From Caldilineaceae bacterium (GTDB taxonomy: Bacteria; Chloroflexota; Anaerolineae; Caldilineales; Caldilineaceae), in contig JAPKMW010000022.1 in NCBI GenBank assembly GCA_026645575.1, forward strand, positions 1 through 64,000: 64,000 bases of DNA, in the 5' to 3' direction. Positions 46,152-56,300 of this stretch are shown here, piece by piece; the first letter of the stretch is position 1, and each line of letters starts with the position of its first letter. The position numbers were made by a program, and so were the translations under genes. The notes beneath the pieces were generated by a model. It was given only the letters and a program-made list of their open reading frames with translations. It did no database searches and was not told the origin of the DNA.

Positions 46152-46227
46152 TATCACCGCGAATCATGGGATTAGCGAATCTTTTTCACTGACGTGATTC
46201 GCTAATCCCATGATTCGCGGTGATATT
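46152..46227. repeat. 31-bp perfect hairpin
   Basis: The left arm 46152-46182 (starting ATATCACCGCGAATCATGG) and the right arm 46197-46227 are exact reverse complements with a 14-base loop. It lies between the converging exporter and FG-GAP-like genes. It is unrelated in sequence to the other hairpins. Confidence 0.8.
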
Positions 46228-46287
46228 GGCCGAGGAACCTAACGGATCATTACTTTCTTGGCGCTACGCAAACACTAGCGTATTTCT

Positions 46288-47148
46288 TTACCAACCGTTA
46301 CCGATCTGCACCCGTTGTTCTGTGCTATAGCCACGGGAACTATCGCCGGGATAAAGCCATAACAGACCCGTTGCATCTCTGGTGATAATATCTTGATGCC
46401 CATCAGCGTCCCAGTCGGTCAACCCGGCAAAGGTATAGCCGCGCCAGCCGTTACCGATCTGCACCCGTTGTTCTGTGCTATAGCCACGGGAACTGTCGCC
46501 GGGATAGAGCCATAACAGACCAGCCGTATCTCTAGTTACAATATCTTGATGTCCATCGGCGTCCCAGTCCGCCAACCCGGCAAAAGTGTAGCCGCGCCAG
46601 CCATTGCCGATCTGCACCCGTTGTTCTGCACTATAGCCGCGCGAACTATCACCGGGGTAGAGCCACAACAAACCGGCGGCATCTCTGGCGACGAGGTCTT
46701 GATGCCCATCAGCGTCCCAGTCGGCCAAGCCGGCGAAGGTGTAGCCCTGCCAGCCGTTGCCGATCTGCACCCGTTGTTCCGAACTATAGCCGCGGGAGCT
46801 GTCACCAGGGTAAAGCCACAGCAGACCGGCGGCATCTCTGGTGACAATATCTTGATGTCCGTCAGCATCCCAATCGGCCATCCCGGCGAAGGTGTAGCCG
46901 CGCCAGCCATTGCCGACCTGCACTCGTTGTTCCGAGCTATAGCCGCGGGAGCTGTCACCAGGGTAAAGCCACAATAGATTGCCCGCATCTCTGGCCACAA
47001 TATCTTGATGCCCATCGGCGTCCCAGTCCGCCAGGCCGCCAAAGGTGTATTGCGTCGCTTGAGCATGAAGCGGGCTGCTCGCCACCGAAGTCAGCAACGC
47101 CGCCGCCAGCAGTAACTTCCCCATCAAACGTAAAGTTTGTTTGAACAT
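46288..47148 (-). CDS. Secreted FG-GAP/VCBS-like protein with five 51-residue repeats
   Basis: A 286-residue exported protein. A signal peptide of about 31 residues (ending PLHAQA) is followed by five nearly identical 51-residue repeats (153 bp each), without linkers. Each repeat has YTFAGLADWDADGHQD, with a DxDxDG-type calcium site, then RDAAGLLWLYPGDSSRGYS and QRVQIGNGW. The last repeat stops after GNGW. Similar repeats occur in secreted proteins of actinomycetes and are thought to form beta-propeller blades; a five-bladed lectin-like propeller is possible. AGGAG precedes the ATG. Ligand unknown. Confidence 0.78.
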   Translation of the reverse strand: MFKQTLRLMGKLLLAAALLTSVASSPLHAQATQYTFGGLADWDADGHQDIVARDAGNLLWLYPGDSSRGYSSEQRVQVGNGWRGYTFAGMADWDADGHQDIVTRDAAGLLWLYPGDSSRGYSSEQRVQIGNGWQGYTFAGLADWDADGHQDLVARDAAGLLWLYPGDSSRGYSAEQRVQIGNGWRGYTFAGLADWDADGHQDIVTRDTAGLLWLYPGDSSRGYSTEQRVQIGNGWRGYTFAGLTDWDADGHQDIITRDATGLLWLYPGDSSRGYSTEQRVQIGNGW

Positions 47149-47252
47149 TGTTGTCTCTCCTAAAAGCTAGGTCGTATCACGTTTCATCAAACTGCGTATC
47201 GTTCTGTACGCCTTCGATTCTAGCCTGTTAGCGAGCGGGATGGTAGCGATTA

Positions 47253-47291
47253 TTTGACAAAAATTCACCAAGCACTCTCGGTTTTGTCAAA
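47253..47291. promoter_or_regulatory. Inverted repeat TTTGACAAAA / TTTTGTCAAA in a divergent promoter region
   Basis: Two perfect 10-base arms at 47253-47262 and 47282-47291 lie between the divergent FG-GAP-like and PhyH genes. It could be an operator or a hairpin. Weak evidence. Confidence 0.35.
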
Positions 47292-47345
47292 AATGGTAAT
47301 TCGCTCCTACAACAAACGCAGCGCAAGCCCGAGCAAAAAAGGCGT

Positions 47346-47374
47346 TTGACAGAACGATTACGCTGTGAAATAAT
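47346..47374 (+). promoter_or_regulatory. Predicted sigma70-type promoter for the PhyH gene
   Basis: TTGACA at 47346-47351 and AATAAT at 47369-47374 are 17 bases apart, about 57 bases before the start of the PhyH-family gene. Confidence 0.5.
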
Positions 47375-47430
47375 AGGTTCACCGTCCCATTGCCAACACG
47401 AAATCATCTACTCTCTAGCAAGGAGAAGCC

Positions 47431-48276
47431 ATGAGCGCCACTGCTGTACGTCAAGATCGTTTTCTCAGCCCGGAGCAACGCGCCTTCTGGGAGGAGAATG
47501 GGTACGTCATTATCCCCAACGCCGTACCAAAAGAAAATATAACGGCTGTGATCGACGCCATTTGGGATTTTTTGGAGGTGGATCGCAATGACCCGGAAAG
47601 CTGGTACAAAGCGCCGGTGAGCAAGGCCGGGATGCTCGAAATGTATCACCACCAGGCCCTCTGGAACAATCGTCAATATCCCCAAATCTATCAAGCCTTT
47701 GCCGACCTTTGGGGCGCCGACGAATTGTGGGTAAGCTTTGACCGCGCCAACATGAACCCACCCGCGCGCCAACCCGATTGGGATTACCAGGGCATGTATC
47801 ACTGGGACATCGATACCAGTCTCGATCCCATTCCGCTGATGATGCAAGGCGTCCTCTACCTGGCCGACACGCCGGCCGATGGCGGCGGTTTCCAGTGTAC
47901 GCCGGGGATGCACAAGTATTTTTACGAGTGGGTCAAAACCCAGCCCGCCGACCGCCACCCCCGTCTGCCCGACCCCACCGGTCTCGATATTCAGACCATC
48001 CCCGGCAAGGCGGGTGATTTCCTGATCTGGCACAGCCTCTTGCCCCACGGCAATAGCCGCAATCGCAGCACCAAGCCCCGCTTGGCCCAATATATCACCA
48101 TGTATCCGCCCCGTAGCGAAGAAGAGCGTGAATACCGCATTCATGCCGTACAAGAATTGTTGCCCCCCAAGGGCAAAGCCTTTCCCGGTGATCCACGGGG
48201 TTGGGAACAGCAACATTATTCAGCGCCGGTCCTGACCGAACTTGGGGAAAAGTTGCTTGGATCAAAGCCCTGGTAA
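47431..48276 (+). CDS. Phytanoyl-CoA dioxygenase (PhyH) family protein
   Basis: A 281-residue Fe(II)/2-oxoglutarate-dependent oxygenase. The metal motif HxD is seen in MYHWDIDTS. The distal histidine is in WHSLLPHGNSRN, with an arginine for 2-oxoglutarate in STKPRLAQY. PhyH proteins hydroxylate diverse small molecules, so the substrate is not known. AAGGAG precedes the ATG. It lies upstream of a sugar ABC transporter and a sugar dehydrogenase. Confidence 0.85.
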   Translation: MSATAVRQDRFLSPEQRAFWEENGYVIIPNAVPKENITAVIDAIWDFLEVDRNDPESWYKAPVSKAGMLEMYHHQALWNNRQYPQIYQAFADLWGADELWVSFDRANMNPPARQPDWDYQGMYHWDIDTSLDPIPLMMQGVLYLADTPADGGGFQCTPGMHKYFYEWVKTQPADRHPRLPDPTGLDIQTIPGKAGDFLIWHSLLPHGNSRNRSTKPRLAQYITMYPPRSEEEREYRIHAVQELLPPKGKAFPGDPRGWEQQHYSAPVLTELGEKLLGSKPW

Positions 48277-48316
48277 TTCTGTCCTGCTCCTTAAAGTCTG
48301 TAAAACTATAAGTTAC

Positions 48317-48377
48317 CGCTCTCCGCAAGTCCGTGACTCGCAATTAGTCAGCGCAAGTCACGGACTCGCGGAGAGCG
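48317..48377. repeat. BIME-like hairpin, GTCCGTGAC family
   Basis: CGCTCTCCGC(A)AGTCCGTGACT(C)GC at 48317-48341 faces its reverse complement at 48353-48377 with two mismatches. It lies between the PhyH and sugar-binding protein genes. Confidence 0.7.
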
Positions 48378-48568
48378 CTGTGGCAAGTTCAGTTTTAGGG
48401 ACCCTTACCTAATCTTACGCATATACGTTCCGGTACGGAAGTCATAAACTATCGCTAGCCAAAGCATCCTGGCGGATAGGCACTGCCTACGCCAGTCGGA
48501 TAGACTGCATTCTCCACAACTTTATAGTCCAGCGTTGCTTACGTTACCATCAAAAGGGGGGAACTCGT

Positions 48569-49942
48569 ATGAAACTGTCGAGACGTCATCTGTTAAAAGC
48601 AATGGGTGTCACCGGGATGGGGGTTATGGTGGCCGCATGTGCGCCAGCGCAACCGGGCGCGCCGGCTGAATCGTCAGCCGCCTCGGCGCCGGCTGCTGGT
48701 GCGGCCCAACCGGATTCAGCCAACACGGAATTGACCATTTGGTTCCACTGGGGCGGCGCCACTGGTGAAAGTGCGCAAGAACTGATCAACAGCTACAACG
48801 AAGATCAGGGTGCAGCCGATAAGATTCACCTCACGGTTGAAACCGTGCCAGGCGGCGAATATCGCCAAAAGATGACCGCTTCCAAGATGGCCGGCACCGC
48901 GCCCGATGTCTATCACACCTCGATTCCGATTTTGGAGTTGGTCTCCAACCAAGTGGTGCGTGAACTGCCCGATGAAGAGCAAGACTATGTGCGCAATCAC
49001 TATCTGCCGGCCACCATTGACCGCATGACCTTCCAGGGCAAGATTTGGGGGTACCCGACCGAGCATCAGGCCCCGGCGCTCATCTACCGGCGCTCGGCGT
49101 TGGAAGCCATCGGCGTCACCGAAATACCGGCGACGGCCCAGGAGATTCGCGAACTGGCCAAAGAGTTGACACGCGAAGAAGGCGGCCAGAAGTACTATGG
49201 CTTCACCCAATGGTATGACAACTACCCGGCCAGCTTCCACTTCCCCGGCATCATCTGGCGCTTTGGTGGCGAGATGTATGAATTTGAAGGCGATCTGCCG
49301 CGCAAGATCATGGTGGACACCGAAGAATGTGCGGCGGCGCTGGGCTGGTGGCGCGGCATGGTCGATGATGGCGTCACCCAGGTTGGCGATCTGCCCTTTA
49401 CCGAAGCCTGGCAAAATGGCCTGGCGATGATGGGTGAAATCGAACCCTGGTTCCCCTTCATCAACTTGCGCGATGCCGGCAAACAGGAGATATACGAAGA
49501 CTTGGCCGTCACCCATGTGCGTCCGGCGGAAGGGGTGGAACCGGTGGTGCAATCGGGTGGCTGGGAGTTGGTGGCCGATCGCGATTCCGAACATCCAGTC
49601 GAGAGCGACAAGTTCATGCAATGGATGATGCATGAACCGAACATGCCCTTCTCGCATTTCATTGTCGAAACCATCGGCTCGCTGCCGGCGCCCTTGAACT
49701 ACCCATCGCCCATCCCCGGCTGGTCGGAGGCGATGATGCAAGGCTATTACAAGGAGACTGCCCCCATCACCCGCGCCCACCCCGGTCTAAAGGTGTTGGG
49801 CGACGGCGAAATCGGCACAGCCATCAGCGAAATGGTGCAGGCGGTAATGCTACAGCAGACCGAGGTTGCGCCGGCGTTGACCGAGTTGCAGGCCAAGTTG
49901 GATGAAATTCTCCAACGCACCGACGGCAGCCGCACGGCCTGA
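48569..49942 (+). CDS. Sugar ABC transporter substrate-binding lipoprotein
   Basis: A 457-residue family 1 extracellular solute-binding protein. The N-terminus has a twin-arginine-type motif (SRRHLLK) and a lipobox, VAAC, with the lipidated cysteine at residue 24. An Ala/Pro/Ser-rich linker leads to the mature domain. The family binds oligosaccharides or glycerol phosphodiesters for uptake; the ligand is not deducible. AAGGGGGG precedes the ATG. Two permease genes follow, but no ATPase gene. Confidence 0.88.
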   Translation: MKLSRRHLLKAMGVTGMGVMVAACAPAQPGAPAESSAASAPAAGAAQPDSANTELTIWFHWGGATGESAQELINSYNEDQGAADKIHLTVETVPGGEYRQKMTASKMAGTAPDVYHTSIPILELVSNQVVRELPDEEQDYVRNHYLPATIDRMTFQGKIWGYPTEHQAPALIYRRSALEAIGVTEIPATAQEIRELAKELTREEGGQKYYGFTQWYDNYPASFHFPGIIWRFGGEMYEFEGDLPRKIMVDTEECAAALGWWRGMVDDGVTQVGDLPFTEAWQNGLAMMGEIEPWFPFINLRDAGKQEIYEDLAVTHVRPAEGVEPVVQSGGWELVADRDSEHPVESDKFMQWMMHEPNMPFSHFIVETIGSLPAPLNYPSPIPGWSEAMMQGYYKETAPITRAHPGLKVLGDGEIGTAISEMVQAVMLQQTEVAPALTELQAKLDEILQRTDGSRTA

Positions 49943-49993
49943 TTAATGGGTAATTGTTAATGAGTTGGGCGGCGACCTGAGATTTGGGGTACA

Positions 49994-50026
49994 AGACCTG
50001 TCAGGTTTCCAAAACCTGACAGGTCT
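49994..50026. repeat. 15-bp hairpin of the AAACCTGACAGGTCT type
   Basis: AGACCTGTCAGGTTT at 49994-50008 and its reverse complement at 50012-50026 form a perfect stem with a three-base loop. It lies between the binding-protein and permease genes and may set their relative expression. Confidence 0.7.
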
Positions 50027-50052
50027 GTGAACTGCGCTGACAAGGAGAGATC

Positions 50053-50994
50053 ATGGCGAGTAGTGCAATTCCTTTTCCCACCACGCAGCGTGCGCCTTTG
50101 TGGCAGCGGGCTGCGTTCCGGCGGGCGCTGACGGGCTGGCTCTTTGCTGCGCCCATTTTGATCTACTTCACCATCTTTGTCTTTGGCCCGATTGTGGCCT
50201 CGTTGGTGATGATGTTCTATGACTGGAATGGCTTTGGGCCGCTCTCCCAAGCCAAATTCATCGGCGTGAGCAACATGCAGGAAGTCTTGCGCGATGAAAA
50301 GTTTCTCGGCTCTTTTCGCAACACCTTTGCCTACGCGGTGATCGTGGTGGGGAGCGGCATTGTCTTTGGCCTGCTGCTGGCGCTGGTGTTGAACGGCGTT
50401 ACCAAGTTTGTCGGCTTTGTACGCTCCACCTACTATCTGCCGGTCATGTTACCGATGACGGCCATGTCGCTGCTCTGGGGCTTAATGTATCAGCCGCGTT
50501 ATGGCTTTCTTAATCAAGTGCTGGAGATCTTTGGTGTACCACCAGTCCGCTGGTTGATCAATCCCAACACCGCTCTACTCTCTATCTGTCTGATGGTCGT
50601 TTGGAAGGGGTTGGGCTGGTATATGGTCATCTTCCTGGCCGGTCTAAAAGCGATCCCCGAAGAATTTTATGAAGCGGCCAAGGTTGATGGCGCCACGGGC
50701 TGGCAACGCTTTTGGAAGATTACGCTGCCGCTACTGAAACCGACCTTGCTCTTTGTCTTTGTGGTCACGGTCATCGGCAGTTTGCAAGTCTTTACCCCCA
50801 TCTACATTATGACCCAAGGTGGGCCGGCCAATGCCACCAGCGTGGTGGTCTATTGGGTCTACTTGACGGCCTTCCAATTTTTACGTCTGGGCTATGCGTC
50901 AACGCAGGCCGGTTTCTTGTTCCTGGTCATTCTGGTGATCACGATCATTCAGTTACGGCTTTTCCGTGAAGGCGGCATTCGGTCGTATTATTAA
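50053..50994 (+). CDS. Sugar ABC transporter permease (MalF/UgpA type)
   Basis: A 313-residue inner-membrane protein with six membrane segments. The EAA loop contacting the ATPase is EEFYEAAKVDGATGWQRFW. AAGGAGAG precedes the ATG. It pairs with the permease at 51013 and the lipoprotein at 48569. Confidence 0.9.
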   Translation: MASSAIPFPTTQRAPLWQRAAFRRALTGWLFAAPILIYFTIFVFGPIVASLVMMFYDWNGFGPLSQAKFIGVSNMQEVLRDEKFLGSFRNTFAYAVIVVGSGIVFGLLLALVLNGVTKFVGFVRSTYYLPVMLPMTAMSLLWGLMYQPRYGFLNQVLEIFGVPPVRWLINPNTALLSICLMVVWKGLGWYMVIFLAGLKAIPEEFYEAAKVDGATGWQRFWKITLPLLKPTLLFVFVVTVIGSLQVFTPIYIMTQGGPANATSVVVYWVYLTAFQFLRLGYASTQAGFLFLVILVITIIQLRLFREGGIRSYY

Positions 50995-51012
50995 TCTGGA
51001 AGGGAGCAACCT

Positions 51013-51924
51013 ATGTCGGCAACCACGTCAAGCGCCGCGCCGGCCACCATCAATCAACGCGTTCTGGCCCAGCAACATAGCAGCGTCCAGCGCAGACGGC
51101 TGATCCGGTGGGTGATTGGGCAAATTGTTTTGTGGACGATTATTATCGCCGGTCTGATCTTCATGGTCACACCGGCGGTCTGGATGATCCTGGCCAGCTT
51201 CAAAACACAAGCAGAAATTTCGGCAGTTCCGTTACGCTTCTGGCCGGAAGTGTGGCGCCTGAGCAACTACCCGGAAGCGATGACCGCCATGAAATTCTGG
51301 CATGTCTTTCGCAATAGCCTCCTGATTACAACGGCGATCACGGTAGCGAATGTCTTCACCTGCACCTGGGGTGGCTACACCTTTGGCAAGCTGCGCTGGC
51401 CGGGACGGGACGCTGTCTTCATGTTGCTGCTCTCCACCATGATGATCCCCGGCTTTCTCACATTGATCCCGCGCTATGTGCTGGTGGCGAAGATGGGGCT
51501 GCTCAACAGCTACGGCGGCATGATCATCCCCTTCCTCACCGGCACCTTTGGCATCTTTCTGACCAAGCAATTTATGCTTAGTATCCCCGACGAGCTATCA
51601 GACGCGGCCACGGTCGATGGTTGTTCGGCCTTTGGCATCTACTGGCGCATCATCCTGCCTATGTGCAAGCCGATTATTGCCGTCCTCTCGATCTTTGTCT
51701 TTGAGTGGGCCTGGGATGATCTCCTCTGGGGCATTATGATCCTGACCGATCGCGAGATGTGGACGCTACCGATTTCCATTGCCAATCTGCGCATTCAGCA
51801 GAGCAATCAATATGAACTCCAGATGGCTGGCTCGGTCATTGCGATCCTTCCCGTCATCCTGCTCTTCCTCGTGCTGCAACGCCATATTGTGCAAGGCGTG
51901 GCGTTGAGCGGGTTGAAGGGATAA
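51013..51924 (+). CDS. Sugar ABC transporter permease (MalG/UgpE type)
   Basis: A 303-residue inner-membrane protein with six membrane segments. The EAA loop reads DELSDAATVDGCSAFGIYW. GGAAGGGAG precedes the ATG. It forms the heterodimeric channel with the preceding permease. The ATPase must be supplied from elsewhere, as is common when one MsiK-type ATPase serves several uptake systems. Confidence 0.9.
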   Translation: MSATTSSAAPATINQRVLAQQHSSVQRRRLIRWVIGQIVLWTIIIAGLIFMVTPAVWMILASFKTQAEISAVPLRFWPEVWRLSNYPEAMTAMKFWHVFRNSLLITTAITVANVFTCTWGGYTFGKLRWPGRDAVFMLLLSTMMIPGFLTLIPRYVLVAKMGLLNSYGGMIIPFLTGTFGIFLTKQFMLSIPDELSDAATVDGCSAFGIYWRIILPMCKPIIAVLSIFVFEWAWDDLLWGIMILTDREMWTLPISIANLRIQQSNQYELQMAGSVIAILPVILLFLVLQRHIVQGVALSGLKG

Positions 51925-51930
51925 TAACGG

Positions 51931-52025
51931 TTAATGGAGAATGGAAAACGGTTAATGGTTAATGAAGGGTTGCCATGCGCTGACGTTCACGAATTAACCA
52001 TTAATAATTTTCCATTCTCCATTAA
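51931..52025. repeat. Long imperfect hairpin of GGTTAAT-type units
   Basis: TTAATGGAGAATGGAAAA...TTAATGGTTAAT at 51931-51963 faces ATTAACCATTAAT...TTTTCCATTCTCCATTAA at 51993-52025, with a 29-base loop and a few mismatches. It lies between the permease and the sugar dehydrogenase genes. Confidence 0.7.
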
Positions 52026-52046
52026 TTATTTGATAGGGTAAGGTTG

Positions 52047-53288
52047 ATGAGTACAAACAAAATTCGCGTCGGCGTCATCGGTGTGGGGCGCGGGCAGAGC
52101 TTTGCCCGTGGCGCTGATCTGGTGGGGATGGAGTTGGTTGCGCTCTGTGATAAGTGGAAAGAGAAGTTACAGGAGGTCGGCCAGCGTTTTGGTGTGACGA
52201 CGTACACCGATTACGACCGCTTTCTCGAACATGAGATGGACGCCGTCATCCTCGCCAACTATTTTACTGAACATGCGCCCTTTGCCATCAAGGCCTTACG
52301 CGCCGGCAAACATGTGATGAGCGAAACGGCGGCGAACAAGACGCTGGCGGAAGGGGTGGCCCTTTGTCGCGCCGTGGAGGAGAGCGGCAAAATCTATATG
52401 TTTGCCGAAAACTACCCCTTCACCGCCTTCAACCAGGAGATGGCGCGCCTCTACCGCACTGGCGAGATCGGCCGTGTTCTCTATGCCGAGGGGGAGTACA
52501 ACCACCCGATGGCGCCGGAGGATATTTTAAAGATTTCACCAGGGCTGCAACACTGGCGCAACTGGCTGCCCGCCACCTACTATTGCACCCACGCCTTGGC
52601 GCCGCTCATGATGATCACCGATACCATGCCCGTGGCAGTCAACGCGCTGACCGTCGCTGCGCCGGAAGTGACGGATCAACTACCGCGCTACAATGACCCG
52701 ACCTCGGTTATCCTCTGCCGCATGGACAATGGCGCCGTCTTTCGCATCTTCGGGCTGTGGACGCCCGGTCATAGCAACTGGTATCGCTTTCACGGCACCG
52801 GCGGCGCCATGGAGATCACCCGCGGCCCCGGCTACTATGGCCCTGGTCAGGTGCGGGTCTGGCATGATGAGTGGAACTGCCCGCCCGGCGTCCCCACCGA
52901 GCGCACCTATGTTCCCGACTGGCCGGAACATGGCGACCTAGCGCGCAAAGCCGGTCATGGCGGCGGCGATTTCTGGACCAACTTCCACTTTGCCAACGCC
53001 ATCCGCACTGGCGAACAACCTTACCTGGATGTCTACCGTGGCGTCGCCATGAGCAGCGTTGGCATTCTGGCCTGGAAGAGTTCGCTTGATGAGGGGCGTC
53101 CCTATCCTGTGCCGGATTTTCGCGACGAAACCAGCCGCCGCCAGGTGGAAAACGACCACTGGTCGCCCTGGCCGCAGGACGCCGGCACCGGTCAACCGCC
53201 GCCATCCGTGCGCGGCTTTGTCCAGCCAACGGCAGAGAGCATCGCCTTTGGTAAAGCAATCTGGGCAGACCAGGGGTATCACGGATAG
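52047..53288 (+). CDS. Gfo/Idh/MocA family oxidoreductase
   Basis: A 413-residue NAD(P)-dependent sugar dehydrogenase. The N-terminal RVGVIGVGRGQSFARGADL holds the cofactor glycines. The motif around the catalytic lysine is altered: GKHVMSETAANK in place of the usual EKP, so the reaction may differ. It follows the sugar transporter and probably acts on the imported sugar. ATG 52047 is preferred to a TTG one codon earlier. Confidence 0.85.
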   Translation: MSTNKIRVGVIGVGRGQSFARGADLVGMELVALCDKWKEKLQEVGQRFGVTTYTDYDRFLEHEMDAVILANYFTEHAPFAIKALRAGKHVMSETAANKTLAEGVALCRAVEESGKIYMFAENYPFTAFNQEMARLYRTGEIGRVLYAEGEYNHPMAPEDILKISPGLQHWRNWLPATYYCTHALAPLMMITDTMPVAVNALTVAAPEVTDQLPRYNDPTSVILCRMDNGAVFRIFGLWTPGHSNWYRFHGTGGAMEITRGPGYYGPGQVRVWHDEWNCPPGVPTERTYVPDWPEHGDLARKAGHGGGDFWTNFHFANAIRTGEQPYLDVYRGVAMSSVGILAWKSSLDEGRPYPVPDFRDETSRRQVENDHWSPWPQDAGTGQPPPSVRGFVQPTAESIAFGKAIWADQGYHG

Positions 53289-53294
53289 CCGAAG

Positions 53295-53363
53295 GACACT
53301 GCTCGTAGCCGGTCCGTGACCGGCGCCCGAATCGCCGGTCACGGACCGGCTACGAGCAGTGTC
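53295..53363. repeat. BIME-like hairpin, GTCCGTGAC family
   Basis: The arms 53295-53325 and 53333-53363 are perfect 31-base reverse complements with a seven-base loop. The core TAGCCGGTCCGTGACCGG is shared with the element at 1592-1673. It lies between the converging dehydrogenase and sensor kinase genes. Confidence 0.8.
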
Positions 53364-53372
53364 TTGTCTTCG

Positions 53373-56300
53373 TCACCCCTTCCGCCATGTAAAGCGGAAG
53401 GTTGCTCCGGCGCCGGGTGCAGACTTAATGGTGATCGTGCCGCCCTGGCTTTCAATCGACTTTTTGACAATGGCGAGACCCATGCCGCTGCCTTCGACTT
53501 TGTCGCGCGGTTGCAGGGTTTGGAAGACCTCGAAGATGCGGTTGTGAAACTGGGGATCGATGCCTGGCCCGTCGTCGCCAATGACAAACTCGATCCAGTC
53601 GCCTCGGTCATAGGCGGTAATCTGGACATGCCCATCAGCGCGATCATGATGCTTGATGGCGTTGTCGATCAAGTTGCGTAACACCGTCTCCAGGGGGACA
53701 CGTTGCGTGCGCAGGGTGGGCAGCGGTTCCGCCACGGTGATCGTGAAGCTCGTCGATGGTTGCAGGAGGGCAATTAGGTTTTGTAGCAACGCTTTGAGAT
53801 CGACTACCTCCGGCGCGTATTGTAGCCGACCGACGCGCGAATAGACCAGCAGATCATCCAGCAACTTCTCCATGCGCCGCACCCGTCCCTGTAACTTTGC
53901 CAGATGTTCCTGCGAGGGTTCCGGCAGGAGGGCGCCAGCATCCTCTTTGATCCACTGGGACAGATTATCAATGGCGCGCAAGGGCGATTTGAGATCGTGG
54001 GAAGCCACATAAGCGAATTTATCCAGTTCGCGATTGCTGCGTTCCAGCTCCTGATTTTTTTGTTCCAACTCCTGTGTGCGTTCAGCCACGCGCCGCTCCA
54101 GAGTGGCGTTGAGTTCTTGTAACCGCCGTTCCTGCCGCTTGCGTTCGGTGATCTCCTCGGCCACAATGTTGATGCCGATGACGGCGCCGTCGCTATCATG
54201 GAGCGGAAACATGTGTTCAACCCAGGTGCGCTCCACACCGGGTTGCGCCGGTGTTTCCCCTTGCAATTCCAGGTTGAGCATCGGTTGGTCATCGGCCAGG
54301 ATCATGCGCAGAATCGGTTCGGCGGTCGGGGCCAGGTCGGGCAGCAGTTCACGTACAGAGCGCCCCAGATGGGCCTGCACCGAAAAGCCGTTGATCTCAG
54401 CCAGCCGTTCGTTGATACGCACCCAGCGCAAGTCGCAATCCAGCACACAGAGGCCAATCGGCGCACTGTCATAGATCGCTTCCAACTCGGCCAGGCGCTG
54501 ACGGGCGGTCTCTTCGCTCTTTTGCAGGAACTGTTGTCCCTCCTGCACCTGGGCCAGCAAGCTTTTGGTTTCTTGAAAGAGGCGCCGATTTTCAACCGCC
54601 AGCCAAGCCCGTTCGGCAACCGTTTGGATCAGGCCAATTTCGCTCTCGGTCCAGGGTCGCGGCTGGTGATCGCTGACAATCAACGTGGCCGTCCATTGTC
54701 CATTGCGCAACAGGGGCGCCGAGACCATAGCCTGGATTTGGGTTGGGGCATAGCGCTCTGGGTTGCCGGTTGCGGCAATGGCTGCGGGGGGAATGTCAGC
54801 CAGCACTACCAACTGACCGGCTTCATGGGCGGCCAAATGGCGTGGATCAAAGTCCGCCAGTGGATAGACGCCGGCCAGGGAGGGGAGCGCCGCTTGATGA
54901 TAGTTACGATGGATGATCAACTGCGCCTGTTGGCGATCAACTTCAGTAAAGAAGCTGCGGGAAACGGTGAGAAATTCCCCCAGCCGTTGGGCCACCCGCC
55001 AGAGTAATTCATCAGGCTCTTGAATGCCGACCATCATTTCGCCCAAATCGGCCAGGAAGTGTTGTTCGGCTTCCCGCTGCTTAGTTTCAGTAATATCTTG
55101 GGTGACGCCGATGATGCGCATGTGCTGCCCGCTTTCATCCGGCGCCAGTTGGGCATGGCCGGCAATCCAGCGCAGGCTGCCATTGGGGTGATAGATGCGT
55201 AATTGCTCGGCAAAGCGGGGGGCGCCGGCCAGCAATTGTTCGATAGCTTGTTGGTAACGGTCGCGATCGGTCGGGTGCAGTAAGGCAAGAAAGTCTTCTT
55301 GACGCGGGCCATTGTCGGCGAGGTCCGGTTCCAACCCAAAGAGGCGGAAATTTTGCGCTGACCAAATCGCCTGGTCGGTCTCTGGGTGCCACTCCCACGC
55401 CCCCAGTTGCGCCGCCTCCAGCGCCAGCCGCAATCGTTCTTCGCCGGCGCGCAAGGCTTCTTCCACCCGTTTGCGTTCGGTAATATTGTTAAAAAGCAAG
55501 GCGACCTGTGCGCTATTGGGGCTGCCCACACGAAAGGCGTAGACATCAAACCAACGCCCCATCGCCGCCGAGCGTTCGACAAAGTGCTGCGCTTCACCGC
55601 TGTGGGCAATGTTGCCGTAAATGTCCACCCAGCGCTGTTCCAACTTCGGCACGAGTTCCCGTGCGGTTTTGCCCACGGCGTCGGTCAACCCGGTAAAGCG
55701 GGCAAAGGCGGGGTTTATCTCCAAGAAACGGTAATCGATTGGATGCTGCTCGGCATCGTAGATCATCTCTAGGACACAGAAACCCTCGTCCATGCTTTCG
55801 AAAAGGTCGCGATAGCGCTCTTGCGAACGGCGCAACGCCTCCTCGGCCTCTTTTTGTTCAGTGATGTCAATGGCCGCCAACAACGCGTGGTGTGGACAAC
55901 GCCCCCCCGTGGCGCTTTGTGTAAAGAATACCTGTTTGCGCACCCGCAACCAACGTGTCTGACCGGTGGGCTGGACAATCCGTTGTTCCATCGCAAACCA
56001 ACCAGGGCCGATCGGATCATGAGCGATGTCAATGCGACGAAGGAATTCGTCGCGGTCGGCAGGATGAAAAAGGGCATAAAACGAAGCGCGTGGCACAACC
56101 TCCACGTCCATTGGCAACCCGAAGAGGGTGGCCGCTTCCGGGCCGAGACGGACGCGATCGGTTGTATAATCAATGTCGACAATGATCAGGCCGGCGACGG
56201 CCATCCCAAGCCGTTGGCGTTCTTCACTCGTGCGCAACGTTTCGGCCCACTGGTAGCTTTCGGTAATATCGCGCGAGGCGGCAATAAAACGCACTGGGGC

